From assembly GCA_003482555.1 (NCBI GenBank), contig DMYQ01000047.1, forward strand, positions 1 to 15,717: a stretch of DNA of 15,717 nt. The letters run 5' to 3'. Shown here in pieces: positions 1 through 6,634 of this stretch. Numbering within the stretch: position 1 is the first letter of the stretch; every line of letters begins with the position of its first letter. The position numbers and the translations under genes were made by a program. Source of the stretch: Janthinobacterium sp. (lineage in GTDB: Bacteria; Pseudomonadota; Gammaproteobacteria; Burkholderiales; Burkholderiaceae_D). The notes under the pieces are model-generated. The model was not told the origin of the DNA and searched no databases. It worked only from the letters and a program-made list of their open reading frames with translations.

Positions 1-158
1 TGGGCAAGCTGAAACAGGGGGCGCTGGAAGGCTCGAACGTGCAAGTGGTGGAAGAAATGGTCGACATGATCGCGGCCCAGCGCACCTATGAAATGAATAC
101 CAAGGTGCTGTCGGCGGCCGACAATATGCTGCAATACCTGTCGCAGGCGGCGCGCTGA
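1..158 (+). CDS. flgG: Flagellar distal rod protein FlgG, C-terminal end (partial)
   Basis: Only the last 51 codons are present; the gene starts before the window. The tail reads GSNVQVVEEMVDMIAAQRTYE followed by a heptad-like helix ending in MLQYLSQ. This is the C-terminal D0 helix shared by axial rod/hook proteins. The SNV-VEEMV-MI--QR-YE-N-K pattern fits FlgG better than FlgE or FlgF. FlgG polymerises as the distal rod crossing the periplasm inside the P- and L-rings, whose genes follow directly. The stop codon overlaps the flgH start in a TGATG arrangement (156-160), which implies translational coupling. The assignment from the tail alone is firm because of the downstream order flgH-flgI-flgJ. 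Confidence 0.93.
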   Translation, partial: GKLKQGALEGSNVQVVEEMVDMIAAQRTYEMNTKVLSAADNMLQYLSQAAR

Positions 159-832
159 TGAAAGCCGCGCCCTCCCTTCTTGCCCTTGCCATTGCACCGC
201 TCGCGCTGACGGCCTGCGCCGCCCTGGCGCCGCCCGCCGTGCGGCCCGGCCCCAGCGACGAGGCGCCGCCGGTGGTGCGCGCCGCCCCGCGCGGCGGCCA
301 GTCCGGCGGCGTCTTCAGCGCCGACGCCGGCCTCTCGCTGACGTCGGACAGCCGCGCCTTCCGCGTCGGCGACATCGTCACCGTGACCCTGGAAGAAATC
401 ACGCAGGCAAGCAAGAAGGCGGGCACCAGCTTCAGCAAGGGCTCGACCCTGGGCTTCGGCCCGCTCAGCGTGCTCGGCAAGTCGCTGCCGAAGACCGCCG
501 TTGACATGACGGCCGACCGCGGCTTCGCCGGCGACGCCACCAGCACCCAGCAAAACGCGCTGACCGGCGCCATCACCGTGATCGTGCTGGAAGTGCTGCC
601 GAACGGTCTACTCAAGGTGAGCGGCGAAAAGACCCTGACCCTGAACCAGGGCGAGGAATTCGTGCGCCTGCGCGGCTACCTGCGCGCGGCCGACATCGAT
701 TCCAACAATCAAGTGTCGTCCCTGCGCATCGCCAACGCCCGCATCGCCTATTCGGGCCAGGGCACCCTGGCCGATGCCAACACGGCCGGCTGGCTGACCC
801 GCTTCTTCACCGGCCCGCTGATGCCGTTTTAA
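158..832 (+). CDS. flgH: Flagellar L-ring lipoprotein FlgH
   Basis: The 224-residue protein forms the L-ring, the outer-membrane bushing around the rod. A lipoprotein signal peptide is visible: Lys2, a hydrophobic stretch, and the lipobox L17-T18-A19-C20. Cys20 should be lipidated and the mature protein sent to the outer membrane. Family landmarks are GDIVTVTLEE at residues 71-80 and a C-terminal block from about residue 168 (FVRLRGYLRAADI) through SSLRIANARIAYSGQG to about 202, which matches the conserved FlgH C-terminus. Length is close to the 232 residues of the E. coli protein. The start overlaps the flgG stop by one base. The stop TAA lies in the AAGGA ribosome-binding site of flgI, so the two genes are tightly coupled. 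Confidence 0.97.
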   Translation: MKAAPSLLALAIAPLALTACAALAPPAVRPGPSDEAPPVVRAAPRGGQSGGVFSADAGLSLTSDSRAFRVGDIVTVTLEEITQASKKAGTSFSKGSTLGFGPLSVLGKSLPKTAVDMTADRGFAGDATSTQQNALTGAITVIVLEVLPNGLLKVSGEKTLTLNQGEEFVRLRGYLRAADIDSNNQVSSLRIANARIAYSGQGTLADANTAGWLTRFFTGPLMPF

Positions 833-841
833 GGATACCCG

Positions 842-1963
842 ATGAGCATGCCCCGCTTCGCCTCTGCTGTGTTTTTTAATCTGCTGCTGGCCCTTCTGGC
901 GGGCGCGGCCGCGCCGGCACGGGCCGGGCAGGTGCTGCGCGACCTGGTCAGCATCGAAGGCATGCGCGACAATCCGCTCGTCGGTTACGGCCTGGTGGTG
1001 GGCTTGAACGGCAGCGGCGACACCACCCAGGTGAAATTTTCCAGCCAGTCGGTGCTGAATATGCTCAAGCAGTTCGGCGTCAAGCTGCCCGACGGGGTCG
1101 ATGCGAAAAGCAAGAACGTCGCCACCGTCATGGTCAGCGCGGTGTTTCCGCCCGGTTATCGGCGCGGCCAGAGCATCGACGTCACCGTCTCGTCGCTGGG
1201 CGACGCCAAGAGCTTGCGCGGCGGCGCCTTGCTGCTCACGCCGCTGCGCGCGGCCGATAATGAAACCTACGCCCTGGCCCAGGGCAACGTCGTGGTGGGC
1301 GGCTTGAGCGCGGCCGGCAAGAGCGGCTCCAGCGTCACGGTCAACACGCCGACCAGCGGCCGCATCCCGAACGGCGCCAACATCGAGCGCGAGATCGGCA
1401 GCGATTTCTCGACCCGCGCCAGCGTCACCCTGAGCCTGCGCCATCCGAATTTCCAGACCGCCAGCAACATCGTCGAGGTCCTCAACCGCCGCTTCGGCGC
1501 CATCGCCACCACCAGCGACGCCACCAGCGTCGACGTGGTGGCGCCGCCCGACCCGACCCAGCGCGTGGCCTTCATGGCCAAGCTCGAAGCGCTCAGCGTC
1601 GAGGTCGGCGTCGACACCCCGAAGGTGGTGTTCAATTCGCGCACCGGCACCGTCGTCATCGCCGAAGGCTTGCGCGTGCGCGCCGCCGCCGTCACCCACG
1701 GCGCCCTGAAGGTCGTCATTTCCGAGAGTTCCAGCGTCAGCCAGCCGGCCCCGTTCAGCCGCGGCCAGACCACGGTCACGCCGCAATCGAAGCTCAGCGT
1801 GGATCAGGGTTCGGGGCAAATGTTCAAGTGGCCGGCCGGCGCCAAGCTGCAAACCATTATCGACGTCATCAACAGCCTGGGCGCCTCGCCCGACGACATC
1901 ATGGCGATCTTGCAGGCGCTCGACCAGGCCGGCGCCATCGAAGGCGAACTGGTGGTCATCTAA
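842..1963 (+). CDS. flgI: Flagellar P-ring protein FlgI
   Basis: The 373-residue periplasmic protein forms the P-ring in the peptidoglycan layer. A Sec signal peptide spans residues 1-28 with a hydrophobic core (FFNLLLALLAGAAA) and a probable cut after ARA (A28). The mature N-terminus begins GQVLRDLVSIEG and continues with NPLVGYGLVVGLNGSGD at residues 44-60, the hallmark of FlgI. The C-terminus (QALDQAGAIEGELVVI) also fits the family. Length matches the usual ~365-375 residues. AAGGA at 831-835 lies 6 nt before the ATG. A second in-frame ATG at 848 is possible but less well spaced. The stop is followed at once by the ribosome-binding site of flgJ. Confidence 0.98.
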   Translation: MSMPRFASAVFFNLLLALLAGAAAPARAGQVLRDLVSIEGMRDNPLVGYGLVVGLNGSGDTTQVKFSSQSVLNMLKQFGVKLPDGVDAKSKNVATVMVSAVFPPGYRRGQSIDVTVSSLGDAKSLRGGALLLTPLRAADNETYALAQGNVVVGGLSAAGKSGSSVTVNTPTSGRIPNGANIEREIGSDFSTRASVTLSLRHPNFQTASNIVEVLNRRFGAIATTSDATSVDVVAPPDPTQRVAFMAKLEALSVEVGVDTPKVVFNSRTGTVVIAEGLRVRAAAVTHGALKVVISESSSVSQPAPFSRGQTTVTPQSKLSVDQGSGQMFKWPAGAKLQTIIDVINSLGASPDDIMAILQALDQAGAIEGELVVI

Positions 1964-1971
1964 GGAGCGAC

Positions 1972-2376
1972 ATGAATATCAACGATCAAGCTTCCGCGCC
2001 CGTGCCCGGCATGCAAGAGTCGGACGCGCCCGCGACGAACGGCGGCGGGGCCGCCTACGCCGCCAAGGCGACCCGGGCCGCCGTGCAATTCGAGGGCTTC
2101 TTCATCGCCCACATGTTGCACCAGATGCGCTCGGGCACGCGCGAACTGGCCGGCGCGGACGGCGCTTCCAAGGACCCCGTCAACAGCGACATGCTGGACA
2201 TGGCCGATACCCTGGTGGCCGACAAGATGGCGGGCCAGCGCGCCTTCGGCATCGCCGACGCCATCCTGCGCCAGTTACTGCCACCGGCGCCGCCCCCGAT
2301 TCCCACGCCTGCGCCCGCGCCCGTGCCCGTGCCCGTGCCCGCAAATGTGGCGCCCATGCTTAAGATTGCACGCTGA
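1972..2376 (+). CDS. flgJ: Single-domain flagellar rod-binding protein FlgJ
   Basis: The 134-residue protein corresponds to the N-terminal rod-binding (rod-cap) domain of FlgJ. Conserved segments are FEGFFIAHMLHQMR (residues 40-53) and the helix LDMADTLVADKMAGQRAFGIADAILRQ (75-101, shown in part: MADTLVADKM, FGIADAILRQL). Enteric FlgJ (~313 residues) carries a C-terminal N-acetylglucosaminidase domain that cuts peptidoglycan for the rod; it is absent here. In its place is a proline-rich tail (residues 104-123) rich in Ala-Pro and Val-Pro pairs, then NVAPMLKIAR. The start is chosen from AAGGAG at 1962-1967, 4 nt before the ATG. The open frame extends further upstream, but that part lies inside flgI and has no site. 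The wall-cutting activity must come from another protein. Confidence 0.93.
   Translation: MNINDQASAPVPGMQESDAPATNGGGAAYAAKATRAAVQFEGFFIAHMLHQMRSGTRELAGADGASKDPVNSDMLDMADTLVADKMAGQRAFGIADAILRQLLPPAPPPIPTPAPAPVPVPVPANVAPMLKIAR
2311..2340 (+). repeat. Five-copy hexamer repeat (GYGCCC) in the flgJ 3' end
   Basis: Five tandem copies of GCGCCC (two) and GTGCCC (three) encode the Ala-Pro/Val-Pro run at FlgJ residues 114-123. The repeat unit is a multiple of three, so slippage would change tail length without a frameshift. Confidence 0.85.
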
Positions 2377-2387
2377 ATGGTCGCTTA
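2360..2387 (+). promoter_or_regulatory. Possible sigma-28 (FliA-type) promoter before flgK
   Basis: TTAAGATT (2360-2367), a 12-nt spacer and GTCGCTTA (2380-2387) partly match the enteric FliA consensus TAAAGTTT-N11-GCCGATAA (6/8 and 5/8). It sits 48 bp before flgK, where a class-3 promoter for flgKL would be expected. Spacing is one base longer than the consensus, and the left half lies in the flgJ coding end. This is a weak match. Confidence 0.22.
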
Positions 2388-2435
2388 TTACCGGCAACGG
2401 GCCGCACCGACGCCGCCACCAGGAAAGGTATTTCG

Positions 2436-3806
2436 ATGAGTATCATCAACAATGCGCTGAGTGCTTCCTTGGCCGCCCAGGCCGCCGTCAGCGCCAGCAG
2501 CGAGAACATCGCCAACCTGCAAACGCCCGGCTATACGCGCCAGGGCGTGCTGCTGGGTGCGCTCGGCCCCAGCGGCGCGCGCTCGGCCGGCAACGGCGTC
2601 GAAGTGAGCGCCCTGCTGCGCTTCAGTGACGCCTACAAGAGCCAGCAAATGTGGCGCGCCGCCTCCGACCAGGGCCAGCGCTCGCAGACCCAGCCCTATC
2701 TGACCCAGCTCGAACAGGTGATGGGCGACGAGGTATCGAGCATCAGCGCCGGTGTCGACGGCTTTTTCAGGGCCCTGAACGCGGCCGGCGTCGATCCCAC
2801 CTCGAGCCCGCTGCGCCAGCAAGTGGTGACGGCCGCCGACGCCATGGCCCAGCATTTCAACAGCATTTATAATGTGCTCAACAACCAGTTGCTATCGGTG
2901 CAGCAACAGCGCGCCGCCATTCTTCCGCAGGCCAATACGACGCTGTCGAATATCGCCGCCCTCAACCAGAAAATCAGCGCGTCCGCAGCCAGCGGCGCCA
3001 ACGTCTCCAGCCTGATCGACGCGCGCGACCAGGCCATCGACGGCCTGGCGGCGCACATGGCGCTGGAAGTGACGGATCAGCCCGATGGCTCGCGCGACGT
3101 CACGCTCAAGAGCGGCCAGCCGCTCGTCATCGGTTCCCTGGCCGGCACCCTGTCGAGCAGCCTGGACGCCAGCGGCGCGCAAGTGCTCAGCCTGCAATTT
3201 TCAACCTCTTCTTTCGCGCTCGACAACGTCGGCATCGGTGGCCAACTGGGCGGCCTGGGCGACTTCGAGCGCAATGTGCTGAAACCCATGCAACAGTCGG
3301 TGGCCGCCATCGCCAACCAGTTGGGCGCCGACATCAACACCGTGCTGGCGGCCGGCCAGACCATGGGGCCGCCGCCCGTCGGCGGCCCGCCCCTGTTCGC
3401 GCCGCCCAACAGCGCCGGCCTGATGAGCATTGTCGCCGGGTTTTCCGCCGCCGACCTGGCGTTTTCGCAGGATGGCACGCCCGGCGACAGCAAGAATTTG
3501 CAGGAGCTGATCAAGGTCAAGAACCTGTCCGTCACGCTGCCGACGATAGGGTCGGTGCTGATCGGCGACGCCGACACCCAGATGGCGGGCAAGCTGGGCA
3601 TCACCAGCCAGCAAAACCAGGCCTTGCTGGGCACGGCCACGACGGTGCGCAATCAAGCCGTGGCCGACTGGCAATCGACCAGCGGCGTCAACAAAGATGA
3701 AGAAGCGGTCGCCCTGCTGACCTTCCAGAATATGTATTCCGCGAATATGAAAGTCATTTCCGTGGCCAATGACATGTTCGACGCCACCTTGGCCATGTTA
3801 CGTTAA
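2436..3806 (+). CDS. flgK: Flagellar hook-associated protein FlgK (HAP1)
   Basis: The 456-residue protein is the first hook-filament junction protein, exported through the flagellar type III apparatus, so no signal peptide is expected and none is seen. The N-terminus MSIINNALSASLAAQ and ENIANLQTPGYTRQ (residues 23-36) carry the D0/D1 helix and the conserved N-x-x-TPGYTRQ. The C-terminus SGVNKDEEAVALLTFQNMYS and the final helix ending DMFDATLAML match the HAP1 tail. It is about 90 residues shorter than E. coli FlgK (547), so the variable outer domains are reduced. A proline/glycine-rich loop lies near residues 310-327. AGGAAAGG at 2421-2428 sets the start. The stop is overlapped by the TAAGGA site of flgL. 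Confidence 0.97.
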   Translation: MSIINNALSASLAAQAAVSASSENIANLQTPGYTRQGVLLGALGPSGARSAGNGVEVSALLRFSDAYKSQQMWRAASDQGQRSQTQPYLTQLEQVMGDEVSSISAGVDGFFRALNAAGVDPTSSPLRQQVVTAADAMAQHFNSIYNVLNNQLLSVQQQRAAILPQANTTLSNIAALNQKISASAASGANVSSLIDARDQAIDGLAAHMALEVTDQPDGSRDVTLKSGQPLVIGSLAGTLSSSLDASGAQVLSLQFSTSSFALDNVGIGGQLGGLGDFERNVLKPMQQSVAAIANQLGADINTVLAAGQTMGPPPVGGPPLFAPPNSAGLMSIVAGFSAADLAFSQDGTPGDSKNLQELIKVKNLSVTLPTIGSVLIGDADTQMAGKLGITSQQNQALLGTATTVRNQAVADWQSTSGVNKDEEAVALLTFQNMYSANMKVISVANDMFDATLAMLR

Positions 3807-3816
3807 GGACAATCCC

Positions 3817-4728
3817 ATGCGCATCGCCAGCAGCCAATACCAGTCGAGCATCAATAGCGCGATTCAATTGAACCAGGCGCGCATCACCGCGCTCAGCGAA
3901 GAAATGGCGAGCGGCAACCGCATCCAATTGCCGTCGGACGACCCGATCGGCAATGTGCGGGTGTCGCGCCTGAACCGCGAGCAAGCCATCATCGCCCAAT
4001 ACCAGGACAATATCGCCTCGGTCAAGACGCGCCTGACCAAGAACGAAGACTATCTGAGCAGCATGGTCAGCGACCTGGGCCAGGCGCGCGACCAGCTGGT
4101 CTGGGCTTCCGACGGCGGCAATGCGGCATCCGACTTGAACTCCATGACCAGCGCGCTGGCCTCGCTGCGCGACAGCGTGTTTTACACGGCCAATTTAAAG
4201 GATCAGGAAGGCCGCTACATGTTTTCAGGCACGGCCACGGCCACCGCGCCGCTCAGCTACGATGCCAGCTTGCCGGTCGGCGCGCGCTACAGTTACACGG
4301 GCAACCAGGGCCAGCAACTGGTCGTGGTGGGCAACGGCGTGACCCAGGTCGCCAATGTCGACGTGAAAGGCCTGGAAGCGATGCTCAATCATCTGGACCT
4401 GGCCGTCGCCACCCTGGCGGTGCCGGGCGTGAGCGCGAACGACCCGGCCGTGCGCCTGGTGCTGAAAGCCAACCTGGACGGTGCCGACACGGCGATGTCT
4501 GCCTTGTCGGGCAAGATCGCCACCTTCGGCGGCGCCCAAAACATCCTCGGCACCTTGCAAAATAATCAAGCCAACGTGTCCGTGTCGAACCAGATGGCCT
4601 TGCACGACTTGCAGGCGGCCGACGTGGGCGTCGTGGCGACCGACCTGAACGGCTACCAGACGGCGCTGGCAGCGACCTACAAGGCTTACGCCAAGGTCGG
4701 CAACCTGTCGCTGTTCGACGTGCTCTGA
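3817..4728 (+). CDS. flgL: Flagellar hook-associated protein FlgL (HAP3)
   Basis: The 303-residue protein is the second junction protein between hook and filament and is flagellin-like at both ends. The N-terminus MRIASSQYQSSINSAIQLNQ and SGNRIQLPSDDPIGNVRVSR (residues 32-51) is the typical FlgL D0/D1 signature. The C-terminal helix DLNGYQTALAATYKAYAKVG followed by NLSLFDVL is the FlgL/flagellin tail. Length is near the 317 of E. coli. The start is the ATG preceded by TAAGGA (3804-3809), which also contains the flgK stop. An upstream in-frame ATG at 3769 lies inside flgK and is rejected. The next gene starts 5 nt after the stop. Confidence 0.97.
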   Translation: MRIASSQYQSSINSAIQLNQARITALSEEMASGNRIQLPSDDPIGNVRVSRLNREQAIIAQYQDNIASVKTRLTKNEDYLSSMVSDLGQARDQLVWASDGGNAASDLNSMTSALASLRDSVFYTANLKDQEGRYMFSGTATATAPLSYDASLPVGARYSYTGNQGQQLVVVGNGVTQVANVDVKGLEAMLNHLDLAVATLAVPGVSANDPAVRLVLKANLDGADTAMSALSGKIATFGGAQNILGTLQNNQANVSVSNQMALHDLQAADVGVVATDLNGYQTALAATYKAYAKVGNLSLFDVL

Positions 4729-4733
4729 GCATC

Positions 4734-5768
4734 ATGCAAGTCGCCCAGCTCAATGCATCCGCCGGCCTCGCCCCGGGCGGCGCGCGCGCGCTCGAGGCGG
4801 CCGCGCTGGCGCCCGAGGCCGCCGTCGCCGCCGCCCCCGCGCAGCCGACGGCAGCGACGCCGACGCCGCCGCGGCGCGGCTTGAGCAACTGGGATCAAGC
4901 CTTGCAGGGCGATATCGCCAGCGCCCAGCAGGCGCTCGACTTCCTCGATCAAAGCACCAGCCAGTTGCAGGCTTTGAAAGGCGAGCTGGCCGCCAAGCTG
5001 GCCGCGCGCCAGGGCCACGCCAGCCAGGTGGAGGCGCGGGTGCGCCAGTTCGGCGCCACCTGGCGGGCGCGCCGCGACGTCTCGGGCGCCAGCCTGGACG
5101 GGCAATTGCGCTACAGCGGCACGCAGCCGGCACGCCAGCGTTTCAGCATCCGTGGCTTAACCCTGAGCAATCTACAAGCGGGCGGCAAGGAAGTGCTGAG
5201 CTTTTCCGTGGGCGGCGCCAAGCAGGTGGCCGGCTCGGTCTCCATCGAGCCCGGTCTGAGCAAGGAGCAGATCGTGCAGCGCTTCGACCAGGCGCTGGCG
5301 CCGGCGAACATCCGGGTCACCGGCGACGACGCCGGCGCGCTCGTGTTCAGCACCCCGGAAACGTCCTGGTCCATGGTGCGCGACACCCTGTCGGTGCGCG
5401 GCGGCGGGATCCGCTATCCGGACGGACAAATGAACCGGGTGCAGACCGACGAGGCGGCGCCCGTCATCGCGCCGGAAACCTGGGACACGGGCGATATCGA
5501 CGCCCTGCGCCAGACCCTGCAGCAAGTGGTGCAAGCCCTGGCCCACTTGCAGCAGGCGCGCGGCGCGGTCGGCGCGGCGCTGGCGCAAGCCTCGGGCCGG
5601 GTGGCGACGGCCCAGCCGGCCGCGCTCGGCGTGGGCATGGACAGCCTGGCGCGCAATTTCATCGCCACGGCCGGCGCGCCCGGCTACCACGGCCTGCTGG
5701 CGGTCAATTCGGCCCTGGTCGGCATCAACCGCGAGCGCGTGCAATCCCTGCTGGGCTTGCACACCTGA
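4734..5768 (+). CDS. Uncharacterised protein after flgL, with an IN-motif-like centre
   Basis: This 344-residue protein is not assigned here to a standard flagellar gene. It has no signal peptide or membrane segment. In order: an Ala/Pro-rich N-terminus (1-48); an amphipathic helix likely to form a coiled coil (about 52-105, rich in Gln, Ala and Leu); a beta-rich middle (about 134-222) with alternating hydrophobics such as VLSFSVGG, SVSIEPGLSKEQIVQRFDQA and NIRVTGDDAGALVFSTPE; a short linker; and a second Gln/Ala-rich helix (about 253-290). The middle resembles the flagellin 'IN' motif of FliD and flagellins (strand, turn, a helix like 'adaINaa', then strands like 'vtA..d..grLvltS'). It starts 5 nt after the flgL stop with no clear Shine-Dalgarno, so translation is probably coupled. 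It may be an accessory hook-cap or filament protein; this is inference. Confidence 0.8.
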   Translation: MQVAQLNASAGLAPGGARALEAAALAPEAAVAAAPAQPTAATPTPPRRGLSNWDQALQGDIASAQQALDFLDQSTSQLQALKGELAAKLAARQGHASQVEARVRQFGATWRARRDVSGASLDGQLRYSGTQPARQRFSIRGLTLSNLQAGGKEVLSFSVGGAKQVAGSVSIEPGLSKEQIVQRFDQALAPANIRVTGDDAGALVFSTPETSWSMVRDTLSVRGGGIRYPDGQMNRVQTDEAAPVIAPETWDTGDIDALRQTLQQVVQALAHLQQARGAVGAALAQASGRVATAQPAALGVGMDSLARNFIATAGAPGYHGLLAVNSALVGINRERVQSLLGLHT

Positions 5769-5771
5769 TTT

Positions 5772-5802
5772 CGCGCCGGCCGCGCCAGCCGCGCCAGCCG
5801 CG
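5772..5802. repeat. 9-bp tandem repeat (CGCGCCRGC, 3.4 copies)
   Basis: CGCGCCGGC (5772-5780) is followed by CGCGCCAGC twice (5781-5798) and CGCG, just after the stop of the last gene of the flagellar run. It is short and GC-rich and may be a slippage product. No function is visible. Confidence 0.7.
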
Positions 5803-5835
5803 ATCATGCTTGCCATGGCCCCCAGGCGGGAATAC

Positions 5836-5870
5836 AGAACCCGACCGTATCGAATTCGAGCCCGGGTTCT
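5836..5870. terminator. Inverted repeat between convergent genes, possible terminator
   Basis: AGAACCCG (5836-5843) and CGGGTTCT (5863-5870) are perfect complements with a 19-nt loop. An alternative fold pairs ATTCGA (5854-5859) with TCGAAT (5871-5876) around CCCGGG. It lies in the 114-bp gap between the flagellar run and the convergent gene ending at 5883, where a two-way terminator would be useful. There is no T-tract. Confidence 0.35.
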
Positions 5871-5882
5871 TCGAATCATGAA

Positions 5883-6458
5883 CTAGTTGGGCCAGGATTT
5901 ACTATGGGCCGAGGGACGATCGCCCACCATGGTTCGTTTGTGTCCCGTCATCGGGTTCACCGTGGCGGCCGTGAGCGGCACGGTGTAAGCGGTCACGCGT
6001 ACCGTATCCACACCCCGCGTGACGAGCGAAAAGTAGAAACGCGCGCCAAACGATTCGAGCACTTTCCCCGCATCCGCAGGCGCCACCGCTCCCGCCAGGC
6101 AGGCGAACAATTTGATGTTGGCGATATTGCGCGGCAAGCCATCCTCCAGCATGCGGTTTGACAGATCCTGCGCCGTCAACTCGATTCGCCCAAGTACCCC
6201 TATCATATTGATGTTTGAAATTGTTTTCTTACCTAAATTACAATGAGCCATGACATATAGTGTGTACTCCTCGGGCGCCAGTCCCTGTAGCGGAGCCAAG
6301 ACTTGGGCATGTTCTCCACGCACGCACAGACGTGGCAGTTTTCTGTTAACCAAATCTGCACTTGCCACATTTTGACGCCATTTAACTGCTTCGCCCCTAA
6401 GCTGGTCATTCGCTTCGCCTGCGGAAAATGGAATGTAGAGGTAGTATTGTCCTGGCAT
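5883..6458 (-). CDS. Putative clan CD (caspase/gingipain-like) cysteine peptidase
   Basis: The 191-residue protein has no signal peptide or membrane segment. It shows the layout of clan CD cysteine peptidases: a hydrophobic strand ending in the presumed catalytic His (YTLYVMAHCN, His72), a helix (about 94-107, LTAQDLSNRMLEDG), then a strand ending in the presumed nucleophile (NIKLFACLAG, Cys120), a further helix, and VTAYTVPL near the C-terminus. The family is inferred from these motifs, not from close similarity. The ATG at 6458 is chosen. The frame stays open back to 6530, but only a TTG is available there, and neither start has a strong ribosome-binding site. DNA at the N-terminal end and upstream (about 6410-6550) is clearly AT-richer than the neighbouring genes, which suggests transfer. 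It converges on the flagellar operon. Confidence 0.7.
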   Translation of the reverse strand: MPGQYYLYIPFSAGEANDQLRGEAVKWRQNVASADLVNRKLPRLCVRGEHAQVLAPLQGLAPEEYTLYVMAHCNLGKKTISNINMIGVLGRIELTAQDLSNRMLEDGLPRNIANIKLFACLAGAVAPADAGKVLESFGARFYFSLVTRGVDTVRVTAYTVPLTAATVNPMTGHKRTMVGDRPSAHSKSWPN

Positions 6459-6573
6459 AGGATTTTCTTGGTTGGTTTCAATAAGTTCGACAATAAATAA
6501 TAAAGCAAATTGCCGTCGTTGAATTGCCAATCAAAAAAAGTGTCCAAATGCAGTCAGCTTAATGCAGGGGCCA

Positions 6574-6604
6574 GCGCGCTCGCCGCGTCGGCATGCGAGC
6601 GCGC
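6574..6604 (-). terminator. Strong GC hairpin downstream of the GGDEF/EAL gene
   Basis: GCGCGCTCGC (6574-6583) and GCGAGCGCGC (6595-6604) form a perfect 10-bp stem with an 11-nt loop, starting 30 bp past the stop of the minus-strand gene. No T-run follows directly. It could be a terminator or a 3'-end stabilising structure. Confidence 0.45.
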
Positions 6605-6634
6605 GCCGACCGCGACGCTAGGCCAATCACTACG

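Noticed and set aside
608..1852. Long open frame (414 codons) on the minus strand opposite flgH/flgI
   Set aside because: It is the antisense shadow of two firmly identified genes, Ala/Arg/His/Gly/Gln-rich as expected from high G/C third positions, with no recognisable motif.
6459..6547. Extended N-terminus for the clan CD-like protein, and an overlapping minus-strand frame from 6547
   Set aside because: The in-frame extension has only a TTG start, with no ribosome-binding site; the other frame lacks the His/Cys motifs and ends within the real gene.
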